Assembly (NCBI GenBank): GCA_902783745.1
Contig: CACZRY010000062.1
Location: 1 to 7,025 of the forward strand
DNA from: an uncultured Erysipelotrichaceae bacterium
GTDB taxonomy: Bacteria; Bacillota_I; Bacilli_A; Acholeplasmatales; Anaeroplasmataceae
Reading direction: 5' to 3'
Length of the DNA: 7,025 nucleotides
The notes beneath the pieces are model-generated. The model searched no databases, was not told the origin of the DNA, and saw only the letters and a program-made list of their open reading frames with translations. This document shows positions 6,439 to 7,025 of the stretch, piece by piece; position 1 is the first letter of the stretch, and every line of letters starts with the position of its first letter. The translations under genes were made by a program, and so were the position numbers.

Positions 6439-7025
6439 TTATATAACCACGCTCCTTTAACCATCTAACCTCATCTTTAATTGTTAATTCATAAGATCTT
6501 GTCCTATAACCAATCTCACGCTTTGCTTTATCTGATGAAAAGTCATTGTTTCTTGCAAGATTATATACAGAAAATCTTGTCATTAAAGGCTTTTTATGTT
6601 CTTTTTTAGCTTTCTTTTCCATTTTCTTTGCGATTATGTTAGATGCCCAAATTGGTAAGAAAAATTTTACTTTATTCTTATTTCCGGCTTCCTTTGATAC
6701 CATTTTGGAAAAATCCTTAAATGATACTTCGTCATTCGCAAGTATATAGCATTCACCTCTTTTTCCGTATCTTAAGGCATTTATTGCGCCTAAAGCTAAA
6801 TCTCTTACATCACATAAATTAAAAGAACCATTAATACCTGCACCCATCTTTCCATTAATAATATCAATCAATACTCTTGTTGTTTCACCAATTGCGTTAT
6901 CGTTTGGACCTAATATTCCACTTGGATGAATAATAACACAATCAAGCTTATCCTTATATGATAAAACTAATTTAGTTGCTAAAGCCTTAGATTGTGAATA
7001 ACAACCTCTAACCTTGTTTTCATCA
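6431..7025 (-). CDS. NAD-dependent epimerase/dehydratase family protein (extended SDR), C-terminal 197 residues
   Basis: The 5' end lies beyond the right edge; the reading frame is open without a stop from 7024 to the TAA at 6431-6433. A TTG at 6871 should not be taken as the start, because conserved family sequence precedes it. The fragment begins with the catalytic Y-x-x-x-K (residues 9-13 of the fragment, YSQSK), followed by HPSGILGPND, the standard post-catalytic segment of epimerases and dihydroflavonol-reductase-like enzymes. NLCDVRDLALGAINAL is the FVDVRDVA-type substrate-domain motif. A basic stretch and the C-terminal helices (TIKDEVRWLKERG) complete the protein. The Rossmann half with its GxxGxxG is missing from the window. 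It would act on a sugar nucleotide or a carbonyl compound; which one cannot be decided. It is the first visible gene of the operon and overlaps the next SDR by eight bases. Confidence 0.93.
   Translation of the reverse strand, partial: DENKVRGCYSQSKALATKLVLSYKDKLDCVIIHPSGILGPNDNAIGETTRVLIDIINGKMGAGINGSFNLCDVRDLALGAINALRYGKRGECYILANDEVSFKDFSKMVSKEAGNKNKVKFFLPIWASNIIAKKMEKKAKKEHKKPLMTRFSVYNLARNNDFSSDKAKREIGYRTRSYELTIKDEVRWLKERGYINA

Noticed and set aside
6546..6749. 67-codon plus-strand frame, Phe-rich
   Set aside because: Antisense to the epimerase-family gene, without a ribosome site or recognisable motif.
6431..6871. Epimerase gene starting at TTG 6871
   Set aside because: The same frame stays open to the window edge and encodes YSQSK and HPSGILGPND, core motifs of the family, so the gene is truncated by the window.
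1..7025. CRISPR arrays, insertion sequences, tRNA or rRNA genes
   Set aside because: No regularly spaced direct repeats, transposase sequence, terminal inverted repeats or RNA-gene signatures were seen; almost all of the window is accounted for by coding sequence.

Overview
The window is AT-rich DNA that looks like a low-GC member of the Bacillota, most likely a gut lineage of the Erysipelotrichia / RF39 / Mollicutes-related type. That placement is inference. It rests on base composition, Shine-Dalgarno sites, the style of the proteins, and an rpoB that is not preceded by rplJL. The genetic code appears standard: the response regulator ends naturally at a TGA, and Trp is encoded by TGG.

Left third (1-1901, minus strand): the first 633 codons of rpoB, the beta subunit of RNA polymerase, running off the left edge. 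It includes the complete rifampicin-binding cluster I. The residue equivalent to E. coli His526 is Gln, which predicts natural tolerance to rifamycins.

Middle (1902-2233): a divergent regulatory region. It holds a textbook sigma-A promoter for rpoB (TTGAAA, 17 bp, TATAAT) with a leader of about 190 nt containing hairpins. It also holds a likely extended -10 promoter for the gene on the other side and a perfect 20-bp palindrome next to that promoter. From 2234 to 3145 on the plus strand lies a complete drug/metabolite (EamA) transporter. It ends in a bidirectional terminator shared with the convergent operon.

Right half (3159-7025, minus strand): one tightly packed, apparently single operon. 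It is read from the right edge as an extended-SDR/NAD epimerase (5' end missing), a classical SDR oxidoreductase with an insertion near the active site, small membrane protein B, an OmpR-type response regulator, a sensor histidine kinase, and small membrane protein A. The junctions are an 8-bp overlap, a 3-bp gap, a 31-bp gap, a 4-bp ATGA overlap and a 1-bp gap. This implies co-transcription and translational coupling.

The most notable arrangement is the two-component system bracketed by two paralogous, two-helix membrane proteins of unknown function. The kinase has almost no extracytoplasmic domain (two membrane helices joined by a few residues), so it may sense something in or at the membrane, possibly with the small proteins as partners. 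The link between this module and the two upstream oxidoreductases is suggested only by gene order.
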